From: Lunularia cruciata
Lineage: Eukaryota > Streptophyta > Marchantiopsida > Lunulariales > Lunulariaceae
Reading direction: 5' to 3'
Length of the DNA: 64,000 bases
Assembly (NCBI GenBank): GCA_948567375.1
Contig: OX419755.1
Span: 55,198,291 to 55,262,290 of the forward strand
The notes beneath the pieces are model-generated. The model was not told where the DNA came from and did not search any database. It saw nothing but the letters and a program-made list of their open reading frames with translations. Position numbers and translations under genes: made by a program. Below are positions 46,628-59,169 of the stretch, piece by piece; the first letter of the stretch is position 1, and each line of letters starts with the position of its first letter.

Positions 46628-47463
46628 AAAGACATCTTGAAACTCATTGTTCACATCTTTCAATTTCTCAAGAATTTGTACATTGACTTATGTACTCTAG
46701 ATTTCTCTTCTTGGGTCCATGAAGCATTTATTTATCTTACAAATAGTTGTTATCCCTATAACAAAGAGAGACATTTCTTTCCTATATGATCTTTCTTTAA
46801 CCTCAATGATATTCTATTGGTGAGTTCTCACTACTATATTTCTCCAATAATCATGGGATTGGAGTGCTCCATCCACAACATGCTTAAGATTGCATCATAT
46901 CAAGCTAACTATATCACTTGCCACTCAATCTCTTCCTAATACTCTATTATAGAGAGTGTTACCTTTCTAACTAACACCTCAATCATCTTTGTTTGGCCAT
47001 TAGGTAACTATGATTCTTCATTCTCATCCTTCTCTAGATCCATTGCTAACCTTATTGCAATAGAGCAAGACAAGAAATTATCTATTGCTCCAAGGTCAAT
47101 CAATACTTTCACCTAAATGCCTTTTAGTACTCCATTCATGGAAATCAATTGTGATTTTATCTTCCTCAATCTTTGCATACTTGTCTTCTTCTCAAGTAAA
47201 TAAAAGCCGCAACATACATTTACTAATGATCTTCATTCTTTGGTGTGTTTTGCACATCCTCTTATTCAATTTGTCTCTCCATGTATTTCAAAGATAACTT
47301 GTATGGAGGCCAAGGACCTCTAAGAAGATGAGCATATCAATTGATGGCTATGTGCCTAACTTGGCCGCAATTATAGCAACAATGTTGTTCTGTTCAATTC
47401 CCTTCTCCTCTTGGTGCTCCATCTCTCCTTTCTTTGATCCAATCTCTTTTCTCCTTGAAGTGG
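46628..47463 (-). pseudogene. B9: RT N-terminus, protease and gag knuckle of the outer B element
   Basis: Minus strand. It continues B6 across the nest. The protease remnant reads VLIDLGAIDNFLS near 47080 (DLG for DSG). The gag zinc-knuckle region lies near 47330-47390 and the gag core stops at 47463, where the B10 5' LTR begins. Confidence 0.75.
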
Positions 47464-48065
47464 TGTAATAAAAGCAGCTTGACATATTATCTAGAGGTGA
47501 AAATTGGCTTGGTAACATCTAGAAAGGTGTTGTGTACAATGGGCTTGGTAGATCAAATAGAGGTGTCACCAAAAGAGCACTTCTACTAATAGGGCAGAAG
47601 ATGAAAATAGCCTAAAAATTTTAGAGCCAATTTAAGAGGCCTAAACAAATGAATTAGGCCTTGAAAATGGGAAGATTCCCTCCTAAAAGGAAAAAAAGGC
47701 TTGCTTTCTCCCCCTTATGATTTTTCTTGTCCAAATCTCTCCAATGGTACCTCACTCATGTGATTTTGAGGTCCCTACATGAAGATTCCCTAAAGATTTC
47801 CTTTGGTCAAACCAATTTGACCAACTAGATCGGACAAGGACTAACATGTCACCCATCCAAACAACTAGTCCAAGGATGGAGCTTGTTGACAGGTCACCAA
47901 TCCATGTATTTGATCTAAGAGGAGTGGAGCTTCCTTTGAGGAGATCCTCTTTGCTATATAATAAAGAGAAGGTGCTTCTTTGGGGCATTAGAGGATTGAG
48001 TGTGAAACCTATGTTTTCTCTCTTGTATCTCTCTTGGAGAGTTCTCTTGTACTCAAAGTATTACA
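47464..48065 (+). repeat. B10 5' LTR (short subtype)
   Basis: TGTAATAAAAGCAGC to AAGTATTACA. The TATA region GCTATATAATAAAGAG is at about 47953-47968. It lacks the internal duplication of the B8 LTRs. Confidence 0.92.
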
Positions 48066-48205
48066 ATGGTATCAAAGCAGATGTTTTAACCAAAGAGAGT
48101 GGATCACCCCTCTTGGAAGAGCATGAGCTACTGAAATTGAGTAATTTATGGTGGAGAACATAGTGCAATTGCCAGACTTGGGAAGTGATTTAAAGAGCCG
48201 ACTGG

Positions 48206-49640
48206 ATGGATGAACCAAGAGGAAAATTTCTTACACCTAGCTTCCCATTCTTGAACAATTCCACATCAAGATTATGTGCATCTAGCATGAGCAAATGAGA
48301 GTATCTCTAGTTTATCACTTTGGATCAAAATTCATGGACAAAGTGATGAATTCACCAAACCTGGTGATTTTACCTATGATGGTATACAACAAAGAGTAGG
48401 ATTTAACAATCTACATTCTTTTATGGTGCTATGGATCTGAATGTACCAAATCCTTACCCTTTCAACATGCAAGTAGAAATCCGTTATGTACTTAGACCAA
48501 AAGTGATGTTTAGGGATTTTATAGTCTGCAATTTTGGTGAGAAGTATTATCAATGAGTGAAAGCCTCTAAGGTCCCAATGGTAGTCCCCATAGTTTTTGT
48601 AACCTCTCAAGTGATCATTCTAACCCTTTACTAAAGTAGGAAGTAGAAATCTACATTCAATTGTGTGTAAGAATCTTGGATCCGTAGTTGCAAAAGTTGA
48701 TGCAAAGAATGCAAGGGATGTTGAATGAGTTTCAAGAAATCAAGATGACCATGGAGAAATTGCAAAATCAAATACATACTATCAAGAATGATCAACTAAT
48801 GCAAGAAGGGGAGTCATCTCAACAACCAGCACTAGCAATCAAAGTACATGGAGAGTTATGCATGCCGATGCACCAATTCCAATCAACAACCAAGCCATAT
48901 TGTTATTGCTTATGAAAATGATGTCCAACATCAAGCCCTACAAGGAACAATGTTCCATGGGAGTAGTGGAAAATTGGATTTCAAGAACAAATCTATACCT
49001 TGATTGTTCATAACAAAGATTAGTGATCATTTTGTAGGTGTGTTTGCATGTGGGTACTTGATTGATAAAGCTCTTAAATGTGATGATGCTTGGGAACGAT
49101 CATTACTAGTAGAAGGAAGTACTAATCACTTGGACAGCCATGCAAGAAGTGTTGCTCAAGAATTTCCAATTTGTGGATTCCGTGCAAATGGCCCAAACCA
49201 AGCTCTAGGGGTTGAAGCAAAAGAATAATATACAAGAGTAAGTGGAGGCATTTTTAGATCTATAGGCTGTGATAACTGATATGAGTCCAACTAAAGCTCT
49301 TAATAATTTCAAGAGAGGATTAAAAGAGCAAATTTGTCAGGAAGAAATGGTGCAAAATCCTCATACTATTTTTGAAACAACAACAATGTTACAATTATGG
49401 TCAGATTGTGCACATAGTCATCAATTGTCATGCTTGTCATCTTAGAAGCCCTTGGTCTCCATACAAGCAACCTCTCAACCACATGGAGAGGCAAATTGAA
49501 GAGGAAGATATGGAAACTACATTAGAAAATGAAAATTGCCAATAATTATACCTCATGGCCTTATTGGCCCAATGAAGAAGAGTAAAAGTGGGGAAGGAAG
49601 AGGACAAGTGTGCAAAGGAGGAAGATAAACGCATAATTAA
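48206..49640 (+). pseudogene. B10 gag (broken)
   Basis: Start ATGGATGAACCAAGAGG at 48206 corresponds to the B8 gag start. Both N-terminal modules are present: 48206-48420 and 48430-48640, the second starting MDLNVPNPYPFN. The coiled-coil segment MQGMLNEFQEIKMTMEKLQ is at 48718-48775, followed by the gag core. The zinc knuckle near 49386 is degraded (CYNYGQIVHIVINC). Several stops. Confidence 0.82.
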
Positions 49641-52600
49641 TTTTTGTAAATGGAGTGCTAGAAGGCAATCCAATGAGTGTTGATAGACCTTGGGGCAATA
49701 AAGAATTTCTTGTCTCTCTTTATTGCAATAAGGTTGGAGATGGAACTAGAGAAGGATGAGAATGACAAAGAACAGTTACCTAATGGTCAGATAGAGAGGA
49801 TTGAGTTGTTATCTAGAAAGCTAATACTCTCTGTAAGAGGGTATTGAAAATCAATCAAGTGTCAAGTGATACAACTAGCTCATTATGATGCAATCTTAGG
49901 TATGTTGTGGATAAAGCACTACAATCCTACAGTGGATTGGAGAAAGAAAGTAGTGAAAAATAGTTTATGGAAGATCTTTGGGATTAAAGGTAGATCACAA
50001 AGGCAAGAGTTGCCTCTATATGTCATAAGGACCACATCTATTGGTAAGACAGGTTGATGTTTCATAGGTTTAGAAAGAGAAGTCCAAATGCCCAACATAA
50101 TGGAAAAATTCCTGACAAATTGAAAGATATGGTCAATGAGTTCCAGGATGTCTTTCTAGATGAATTACCCACAATTTTACCACCAAAAAGGAGAGTAGAT
50201 CATAAAATTGAGATACTTCTAGGGAAGACACCTCCTTGTAAGGCCCCATATCAACTATCACCTCATGAGTTGGAGGAGTGTAAGGCTCAAATCAAGGATA
50301 TGTTGCAAAAGGGGTTTTTCCAACCCAAAATATCACCATATGGAGCTCATGTATTGTTTGTGAAGAAGAAGCACGGAACAATACACATGTGCATTGATTA
50401 CCAAGGACTAAATCAACAAACAATGAAGAACAAATATCTATAACCTTGCATGGATGACTTGTTTGATCAACTCAATGGGGAAAAGCACTTCACCAAACTT
50501 GATTTATAGAGTGATTGCAACCTAATTAGGATTGCTAAAGAAGACATACACAAAATGGCCTTTCAAACAAGGTATGGTCACTTTGAGTACTTGGTGATGC
50601 CGTTTGGTCTAACCAACACTCCAGCCACTTTCATGAGTTTGATGAATGACATATTTCATCCGTACTTAGATATATTTGTTATCATTTTTCTTGATGATAT
50701 CTTAGTCTAAAGTAGGACATTGATAGAGCATAAGCAACATTTGCAAGAAGTCCTCCAGGTTCTATGACAAAATCAATTATATGCCAAAATCTCAAAGTGC
50801 AAGTTTGGCAAATTTGAAGTAGACTACTTAAGGCATAGAGTAAGTGCAAAGGGTATCCAAGTGTTAATAGATAGAATAGAGGTCATTCAAAAATGGAGTG
50901 CTCTAGAATATCAGACTCAACTCAAGAGTTTATTGGGATTGATGGGGTTTTATTGCCAATTTGTCAAGGAATTCTCGAAGATTGCATAACCTCATACAAC
51001 ACTATTGGGCAAGGAGAAGAGGCGGATATAGGAAACCACACAAGAATTGTCCTTTCAAGAGTTGAAAGATGCATTACTACATGCACCAATCTTGAAATGG
51101 TATGACCTAAAATGTCTAATCAAGATGGCTATAAATGCATTAAGTGTAGAAATTTGAATAGTCCTATAACAAGAATTGCAAGATAGATGGCACTCAATTT
51201 CATATTTATCTCATAAGTTGCTATTGGCAAAATGCAACTATCACACCACCAAGCTAGAAGAGTTGGTCATTGTCCTTGCAACCAAGCATTGGAAGCACTA
51301 TTTGGGTGAGAAGGCATTTGTGTTAAAGATGGACCACAAACCTCTAGTCTACCTTGAGATACAAAAAGATTTTTCTCATTGATAGATTTGGTAGGCAGAG
51401 TGGAGACAAAAATTCAACATGACAATAAGATATCTGGAGAGCAAGAAACAACTTGTAGATGCATTCACCCAAATGCTGATGGCAAACAATTTGGTGATGG
51501 GAATCAAGATGAACCTTGAATTTTGGCATGGGATTCTTTTTATTACAAAAACTGATACATAGATTGTAGGTTCTCAATCATCCAAAGGCATCACCAACAC
51601 CCAAGGACTCACCTTCCGTGATGGTAGGTTGTGGATCCTAGATGATACGGATCTAATAACAACCATCTTAGCAGAATGTCATGATTCTACCATTGTAGGT
51701 CATGTTGGAATGGACAAAACCTTGGATGCAATAAAACATCATTACTATTGCCCAAGATGAGCAATGATATGATGGAAAATATTTGGAGCTGCCTAGTTTT
51801 TCAACAAAATAAGGCTCCTAATCAAGCTCCCACATGACTCTTCCAACCTCTTCCCACTCCTACACAACATTAGGAACAAGTAAGCATGGATTTGATTTGT
51901 GAATTGCCCAAGACCACCTCTAGGTTTGATTCCATTGTAGTCTTTGTTGACCAACTCAACAAAATGATTCATGTATGTCCTACCACCAAGGATGTGACTG
52001 CCCCACAACTAGCTCAATTGTACTTAGATGTAGTCTTTTCCCATCATGGCTTTTCTTGAGTGCTCATCACAAATAGAGACACTCAATTCACTAGTTTGTT
52101 TTGGAGAACACTCTTTGGGTCCTTCAAAACCAAATTGACTATGTCCATAGCTTACCATCCACAGAGTGATGGACAAAAAGAGAGAGAAAATTAAAATATT
52201 GAGGATATGCTTTGAGGCTTTACTTTGGATGAGCAAGAGAGTTAGGATACCTTGCTCCCATTGTTGGAATTTTCTTACAACAATTTGGTGAATACCTCCA
52301 CACAAGTCACACCAATCTTCCTCATATATGGAGAGCATCCTTTCACACCTTTAAGCTTGATGAAGGTCCGTCCAATGGCTACAAAGGTTGATGTTGTCAA
52401 CACTTTTGTTTATAGAATCCAATAGGGGGTGAAGCATGCTAAGCACAAGTTGCAAATTGCCCAAAATTGGCAAAGGCAATATGCAAATGCACACCACCAA
52501 CACATGGAGTTCAATGTGGGAGATCAAGTATAGCTATCAACCACCAATCTCAAGTTAGTTGGTCTTCATAAGCTTAGACCTTGTTTTATTGGACCTCTCT

Positions 52601-52965
52601 CCATCCTTCATTGCATTGACGCCATGGCCTATCACCTCAATTAACCACCATATATGAAGATCCATCTAGTGTTTCATGTTTCCTTATTACGTTGATTTGC
52701 TCCCTGACCATCCCACTTCTCTTCCATCCAAGAAATTTGACCTTGTCCAACCTTGGTTGATGAGATGGAGGAGTTTGAAGTCAAACACATTCTCCAAAAA
52801 TGCATCCATAGTACTTGCCATCCTCGTGTTGAATATCTGGTCCATTGGAAAGGATACCCACTATATGAGGCGACATGGGAGCCAACAACCAACTTGACCA
52901 ATGCACCAGTGTTAGTCCAATCTCTTGAGCAACAACTTTGCAATGAGGACATCTTAAAAGGGGAG
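49640..52965 (+). pseudogene. B10 pol (broken)
   Basis: Protease VLIDLGAIKNFLS near 49679 (DLG for DSG). RT from 50054 ([37 protein letters not shown]) with the active site FLDDIL near 50688. RNase H includes WHSISYLSHKLLLAKCNYH (51176-51382). The integrase middle site is TNRDT near 52065. The C-terminal region is followed by a well-kept chromodomain, EEFEVKHILQKC ... LVHWKGYPLYEATWEP (52765-52880), whose frame runs through the PPT into the LTR. Multiple stops, for example near 50443. Confidence 0.86.
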
Positions 52966-52970
52966 AGGTT

Positions 52971-53570
52971 TGTAATACAAGCAACTAGACATACTATCTA
53001 GAGGTGAAATTGGCTTGGTAACATCTAGAAGGATGTTGTGTACAATGGGCTAGGTAGATCAGGTAGAGGTGTCACAAAAAAAATACTTCTTCTAATAGGG
53101 CAAAAGATGAAAATACACTAAAAACTTTAAAGCCTATTTCAAAGGCCAAAACGGATGAGTTAGGCCTTGAAAAGGAGAAGATTCCCCCTCCCTCAAAGAG
53201 ATTAAGCATGTTTCTCTCCCTGTGATTTGTCTTGTTGAGAGCTCTCCAATGGTACCTCACCCATGCAATTTTGAGCTCCCTATATGAAGATTCCCTAAAG
53301 ATTCTATTTGGTGAGAATATTCCTTTGACCAGCTAGATAGGACAAGGACTGACATGTCATCATCCAAAAAACTAATCTAAGGATGGAGCTTGTTGACAGG
53401 TTACCAATCGCATGTATCTGATCCAATGATGGAGCTTCCTTTGAGGAGATCCTCTTTGCTATATAATAAAGAGAAGATGCTCCTTTGGGGCATTGGGGAA
53501 TTGAGTATGAAACATTTGTTTTCTCTCTTGTATGTCTCTTGGAAAGTTCTCTTGTCCTTGGAGTATTACA
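52971..53570 (+). repeat. B10 3' LTR
   Basis: TGTAATACAAGCAAC to GAGTATTACA, preceded by the PPT AAAAGGGGAGAGG. It differs from the 5' LTR by many substitutions and small indels, roughly one in eight positions by eye. Confidence 0.92.
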
Positions 53571-55490
53571 TTACTCTACTTGGAATCAAGAATAACTAGC
53601 AATGATATATGTCACCAAGGTAAAAAGGTATTATCTCTTGGAGAAACAAATGATAATGCAAACCAATCATAAACCTTTGTTGCAAATATTACATTTGGAG
53701 CACATGAAGAGTAGATATCATTGATAAGAGGAACAACTACAGTTGTTTGACATCAAGCATGAGTACAAGCTTGGCAAATTTCATATCATCCTTGATGCTC
53801 TATCACAACAACCAAATTTGAAGACTTTCTAAATCTCTTGTCATAGTAACAATTATGATAGTGTCAATCAACTCAAAGGTCCAAATCAAGTTTTCAATCA
53901 TTTTACAACAAGATCCCTTCTTTCAGATAGTTAGAGGTTGTCTTGCATCACATGCCCCGGAGTACAATATCTTTTCCCTCTAAGATAGACTTTTATGCAA
54001 GAACTACATCTATGTTCAGATTTAGGTGACCTACGCTTGATATGACTTCAAGAGTTGCATGATTTACCAATTTCAAGATACATAGGGGTAGACAAGACCT
54101 TTATTACTTTATAACAACAATGATGGTGGCCAAAAACATGGCATGTGAATTTTGAGACTTTGTTCAATCTTGTGAGAATTACCAATGTAACAAAGCTAAC
54201 AACCAAAAACCAGGTGGACTCTTCCAACCACTTCCAATCCCATTTGCTTGATGGAAAAATTTGAGCTTAGATTTCATGAAATCCTTGTCAAGGTCAAAGT
54301 AAGGTCATGTAGCAATTGTGGTGTTTGTTGATAAGCTTAATAAGCAAATTGATTTGGCACAAACCTTTGATATAGTGGATACTCCAACATTGGCCTATCT
54401 CTAATTTGACAATATCTTCAAGCATCATGGGATACCTCACATACTCATCACTTACCATAATCCTTGATTCACTAGTAGATTTTGGCAAACACTCTAAAAG
54501 CTACTTGGCACCAAGTCTGCTTTGTCCATCACTTATCATCCCCAAACTAATAGGCAAATTGAACATGCAAATTGCACCTTCAAGGACAGATTTAATGTCT
54601 TTTTCAATGTTCACCATACCAATTGGAATGAATGCTTTATGGTTGTTGAGTTTGCCTACAATAACTCCAAGCAAACAAGTACCTAATTCTCTTCCTTATT
54701 CATTAATTTTGTCCATGACCCACTTGTTCCAGATTCCATTCTTACTTCCCAACATCTCACATTCCTCATACTTCCACTTTCTTGTCTATAATATCTCACT
54801 TCCTACAATAAGCCAAATCTCATCTCCTTTTTGCTCAAAATTATCAATTTAGCAATAGGCGGATCAACATTATTGTGATCTCACCTTTCAACCTCCCACT
54901 TGGTACTCAAGTTTTTAAACTTGTTCTTAATTGGATAGGTCCATTAGATGTCACTAAAAGCATTCCTCTTGTTGCTTATCAACTTGCCTTGCCTAACCAT
55001 ATATTATTCATCTTATCCTTCATGTTTCAAAGTTGAAATACTTTGTTTCTAATCCATCTTTCTTTTCCACTCATATCCAACCCCCTCCTCCTTGCACCAT
55101 TGTCAATGATGATCATGAGGAGTATGAAGTTGATCATGTCTTTGCATGTCCTGACATTTAACATGGTTAGCAACAACACATTGAGTACCAAGTCCTTTGC
55201 AAGTGTATCCCCTTCATGATGCTACTTAGGAGCCTCTTTCTCATCTCCACAAAGCACAAATGGCAATCCAAGAGTTTGAAGCTTCCATGTTGATAAGGAC
55301 ATCACCAATTAGGAATGGGGGAATATGTAACAATATAGATTTTACAAACAAGTGAGACTAACAAAGTAGGAAATAGGCCAAATTAGCCAAGAATTATAAG
55401 AATGTTCTAGAAACTTCTTGGGACTTTCCAAGTATTGGGTAATGTGTATGCCAAGTAGGTGACTCCTATGAGGAATCTTCTTAGGGAGCT
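53571..55490 (+). mobile_element. Family A fragment A7: RNase H to truncated 3' LTR
   Basis: Starts abruptly in RNase H (TTACTCTACTTGGAATCAAG) next to B10. It continues through integrase (54180-54870, middle site TYHNP) and C-terminal/chromodomain traces (about 55110-55260), the PPT GGAATGGGGGAATA, and the first ~165 bp of a 3' LTR from 55326 (TGTAACAATATAG). All frames are broken. It is the right-hand remainder of a family A copy whose left part is not adjacent. Confidence 0.82.
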
Positions 55491-56123
55491 TCAAGTTCCA
55501 TAACAAGAAATATAGTTTTCTACTTCTAATGTATTCCTCTCTCAAATGGAGTCCCAACTTGTAGATTTCTAAGGTTTTATTGATTATCTCATGGACCATG
55601 ACTACTCTTGGTGACAAAATACTAACATTGGGATCTACACTACCCAAAAACACTTTCTTCTTCAAACTCTTGAGGTTAAAACATTGCAAAGAACAGGCTT
55701 GTATGGGGATAAAGTGTCAAAAAGTGAAAGTGAAAAAATGTTGGCAAAGAGTAAAAAGTGAAAATGCAAAAAGTTTTCCTTTGTGGTGCAATTGGTAATT
55801 ATGGTGAGGGCAAATAATTCCATCATTTGGCATTTATGGTAGTTGGTGAGGGGTTGTACATCTGGCATGAATGTATGACTATCAATTTATATGGTTTGCG
55901 CATATTTTCTTTGTTGATGCAATCATGCAGATTGCATGCATCTTAATATTTCTTGATGCTTGATGACACAAATCTGTGACATTAGTCATGCTCCTTACAG
56001 AATTATACTTGTATTCCTTTGTTGCACAAAATTCATAGTGGTCCTCAAGGTCCTATACCTTATATAAGTATGCCAATTGATCATTCAGCTCATACTCATG
56101 AATATCATGAGGTTCATCGTAAT
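55491..56123. other. Unassigned DNA
   Basis: Not family A or B. The minus strand is open for about 60 codons at 55500-55689 (SLKKKVFLGSVDPNVS). The plus strand is open at about 56010-56123 with a Pro/His-rich reading (GPQGPIPYISMPIDHSAH). I recognise neither. The solo A LTR at 56124 interrupts the second frame. Confidence 0.35.
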
Positions 56124-56566
56124 TGTAAAAGACCAAGGAGAGAAATAGGATAATGGAAGATTGGAGTGGAAGATCATATTGGAACTCTAAAGTGCTAGAA
56201 TCTCCAAATGCTTAGCTTGGACTTTGCTTAGGTATTTATAGGTAACTTGGGTACAATACCCTAGAGGAGCTTCCAAGGATGGTTCTTTCTAGAAGCAACC
56301 TTACTTGGAGTGCAAGCTAAGCTAGCCATTTACTTGGCATACAAACTAAGCTAACCATCAACATACAAGTTACTCTACCCTTTGAAAGTTCCTAGAAGTC
56401 TCTCACCAAGAATCTTCTTGTGTGCTTTTAGAATATTCTACCCACAAGCTTCCTTGATATTTCTAGCACATTCTTATGCTTAGTTCTACTTCTTTTTGCT
56501 ATGTTTATCGTATACTACTAACTCATTAGCTTATACTAACCTGTCTAATAACTCTATCTTATTACA
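56124..56566 (-). repeat. Solo family A LTR, minus orientation
   Basis: From TGTAAAAGACCAAGG to CTATCTTATTACA, the reverse complement of a family A LTR, including the reversed TATA region (GGTATTTATAGG at about 56231). No PBS or interior adjoins. The flanks GTAAT and AAGAT share three of five bases, so a target duplication is uncertain. Confidence 0.8.
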
Positions 56567-58433
56567 AAGATAAAGTTGACAAAATGTCACTACATTATTG
56601 TGCTTATGATGACAAGATGTTTGTTCTTTGTATTGAGTACAATGGTATCATCTTTTTTTGGCTATCTCATTCATGAGTTGTCTTGCATCTTGTCTTTTAG
56701 ACCACTGGCCCATGTGACAAAATGCATCATCTAAATCATCTTACAAGTTCAACCAGCAAATAACAAACCGTCTTATTTTCATCTACCAACTACTACACTA
56801 CCTCATATTATCCTATAAAACTAAACAAAATTAATTTAATTCCACTCTCATAGAGCAAAGATGAGTCATCACATAATGCAAACTAATTTTTTTATAAATA
56901 TATTTATTATTCTCTTGCTTTCATTATAATTTTGATTTAAAAAATAGGTTCATAATCTTATGTCTTGTAATTTAAGAGCTCAACATTATGTTACACCAAC
57001 ATAAAGCACTCATAGATACATCTTTAAAGTTGTGAATTGCATACTTAAATTGCATGGAATTGGATATTTAAATTTGGAATTGCATAACAATTTTTTTATA
57101 ACAAAACCATATTACAAGTCTAAGGCTAGTTAAATAAATTGACAATTAATTTTTTATCTATGATACTCCATGTTTTGTTGGAGATCTACAATAACTGAAA
57201 TTAAATAATACAAAAATGATGTAATTTTAGCTACTCATTTCTTTTGGGCTCAAAATGCAATGTAACTAGTTCTTCTGATTTTATTTAATATTTCTTTAGC
57301 TTCAAGTTCAACAAGAGCTTGTTATAGTGAAAAACTAAAATTGAATTTTTTTATAATTATATGGTAGTTGATATTGAAAAGCTTGCAAAAAGATTTTCAT
57401 GTTAGTGCATATCTTCTTCAATTATGTACTTTCATCAAGTGAACCACCATAGTAAATTGCAAAGCTTGTAACCTTAGATTATGCCTCTTTGAAAAATCAT
57501 AACTTAACTTTGGGTTGTAAGTATCTTCTCCTATATCCAAATTTTTTGTTTAAGTATGTACAAATATTGTTAAGTCTCCTCCTCTAAAGTTGAAGTAGTC
57601 CCAAATACAAAGTTAATGGATTGTGTATTAAATTCTCTAAAGTTTGACTTCTTTGTAGTTAAATAATTTTTGAAGTCAACATTTATAAAAAATTAAAAAT
57701 AAAATAAAATTTTCTTCTTTCAATCATTTATTTATTATATGAGCCAATCACAGATTTAGAAAAAATGTTCAGAGTCAATGATATGCATATGGGGAATTTC
57801 TCACCTAATAGTCCTATTGTGCTTGAATTTTGTCTAGGTTCAACCAAAATTTGCTTGCTTAGTATAGTTTATGGCTATTTTATAATAAATTTAGCAATGA
57901 ACCTTTAAAGTATCAACCTACAAAAAGTTACAAGTTATAAACTAAGTTGGTGATTGATCAATATCCCTCTGTTTGATTATATGATACCTTTATATTTGGT
58001 AGATAAGCTCCTATGATTATATAAGCCACCTTAGTTTTTATATATATATTTGGTATCTTCTAAAACTTCTCAACTCTTTTTGTCTTAAATTTTGTACCTT
58101 AATCAAACCCACTTTGAATGATGTTTCGACCAACCCCATTGCATATTGGAAACCTATTTGCAAGTTTTTCAGAAAAAAATTTCTTTCCTTAAAGAGAGGC
58201 ATGTATATCTATTTGAAACCAAAATGTATTTTGGCTTACCAAGTATTGCTTGTTGTGTTTTGCATTTATGCATAATCCAACCATATTTTGCCTTTGCATG
58301 TCATTTTACTTTAAGCATTGGTTCTTAACCACTAATGATATTTGAACATGGTAGAATAATTTCCAATTAGCAAAAATAATGTTTCAAATTTTGGCATAAT
58401 CTTACACATGGCATTAAGTTTTACTTTAGTATT
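56567..58433. other. AT-rich intergenic DNA
   Basis: About 1.9 kb of very AT-rich sequence with only short open frames (the longest is 60 codons at 58146-58328, without recognisable motifs). No retrotransposon coding region or RNA gene seen. Confidence 0.5.
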
Positions 58434-59169
58434 TGTGATACCAATAGCTAGATAGATGATCTAAAGATGAAATTTGGTTTGATAACATCTAGAAGAATGT
58501 TATACATGATGGACTTAGTAGATAAGCTAGAGGTATCACCAAAAGAAAACTTCTATTAATAGGCCAAAAATCAAAACATGCTTGGAAACTTTAGAATCAA
58601 TAGCTAGGCATATGATCTAAAGGTGAAACTTGAGGTGGTGACATTTGGAAGGATGTTACACATGATGGAGAACTTAGATCAAATGGAGGTTTTACCAAAA
58701 GAGCACTTCTACTAATAGAAGCCAAAAATAGCCTAAACTTTAAAGCTATTTTTGGAGGCCTAAACGGATGAATTAAGCCTAACAAATGTAAAGATTTCTT
58801 TCCCCTTTAGGAGAATAGACTTATGTCTCCCCCGTGATTTTTTCTCATCAAGAGCTTTCCAATTGTACTTTATCCATGCAGTTTTGAGCTTCTTACAAGA
58901 AGATTATCTAAAGATTCCTTTTGGTCAAACCCATTTGACCAACTAAGTAGGACAAGGACTGACATGTCACCCATCCAAACAACTAATCCAAGGATGGAGC
59001 TAGTTGATAGGTCACCAATCCATGTATTTGATCCAAGGATGGAGTTTCCGTTGAGGTGATCCTCGTTGCTATATAATAAAGAGAATGTGCTCCTTTGGGG
59101 CATCGAGGGATTGAGTACGAGAACTCTATCTTCTCTCTTGAAGAGTTATCTTGTCCTTAGAGTATTACA
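58434..59169 (+). repeat. Solo family B LTR (long subtype)
   Basis: TGTGATACCAATAGC to GAGTATTACA, 736 bp, with the second LTR-start-like copy near 58594 that marks the long subtype. The flanks GTATT (58429-58433) and ATATT (59170-59174) form a target duplication with one G-to-A change. The TATA region GCTATATAATAAAG is at about 59069. Confidence 0.88.

Larger units (their letters stand above)
32305..47463 (-). mobile_element. Minus-strand family B element (B6/B9), outer layer of a four-deep nest
   Basis: Two separated minus-strand parts join into one element: chromodomain to RT N-terminus (32305-34955) and RT N-terminus through protease into gag (46628-47463). Between them is a plus-strand B LTR (34956 ... 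46627) flanked by GAAGA and AAAGA, a target duplication with one change. The reading order and homology to B8 are continuous across the break. Both LTRs of this element are absent: the left end is joined to A5 and the right end to B10. Confidence 0.8.
47464..53570 (+). mobile_element. Family B chromovirus B10, full length, no target duplication
   Basis: 5' LTR 47464-48065 (602 bp), PBS TGGTATCAAAGC 48067-48078, gag from 48206, pol to about 52945, PPT about 52955-52970, 3' LTR 52971-53570 (600 bp). The LTRs are of the short subtype and differ much more than those of A2 or B8. The left flank is minus-strand family B gag (AGTGG), the right flank family A RNase H (TTACT), with no shared duplication. 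It may be a recombinant of two insertions. Confidence 0.9.

Noticed and set aside
56567..58433. Possible host gene in the AT-rich spacer
   Set aside because: Only short frames, no splice-consistent conserved segments and no recognisable domain.
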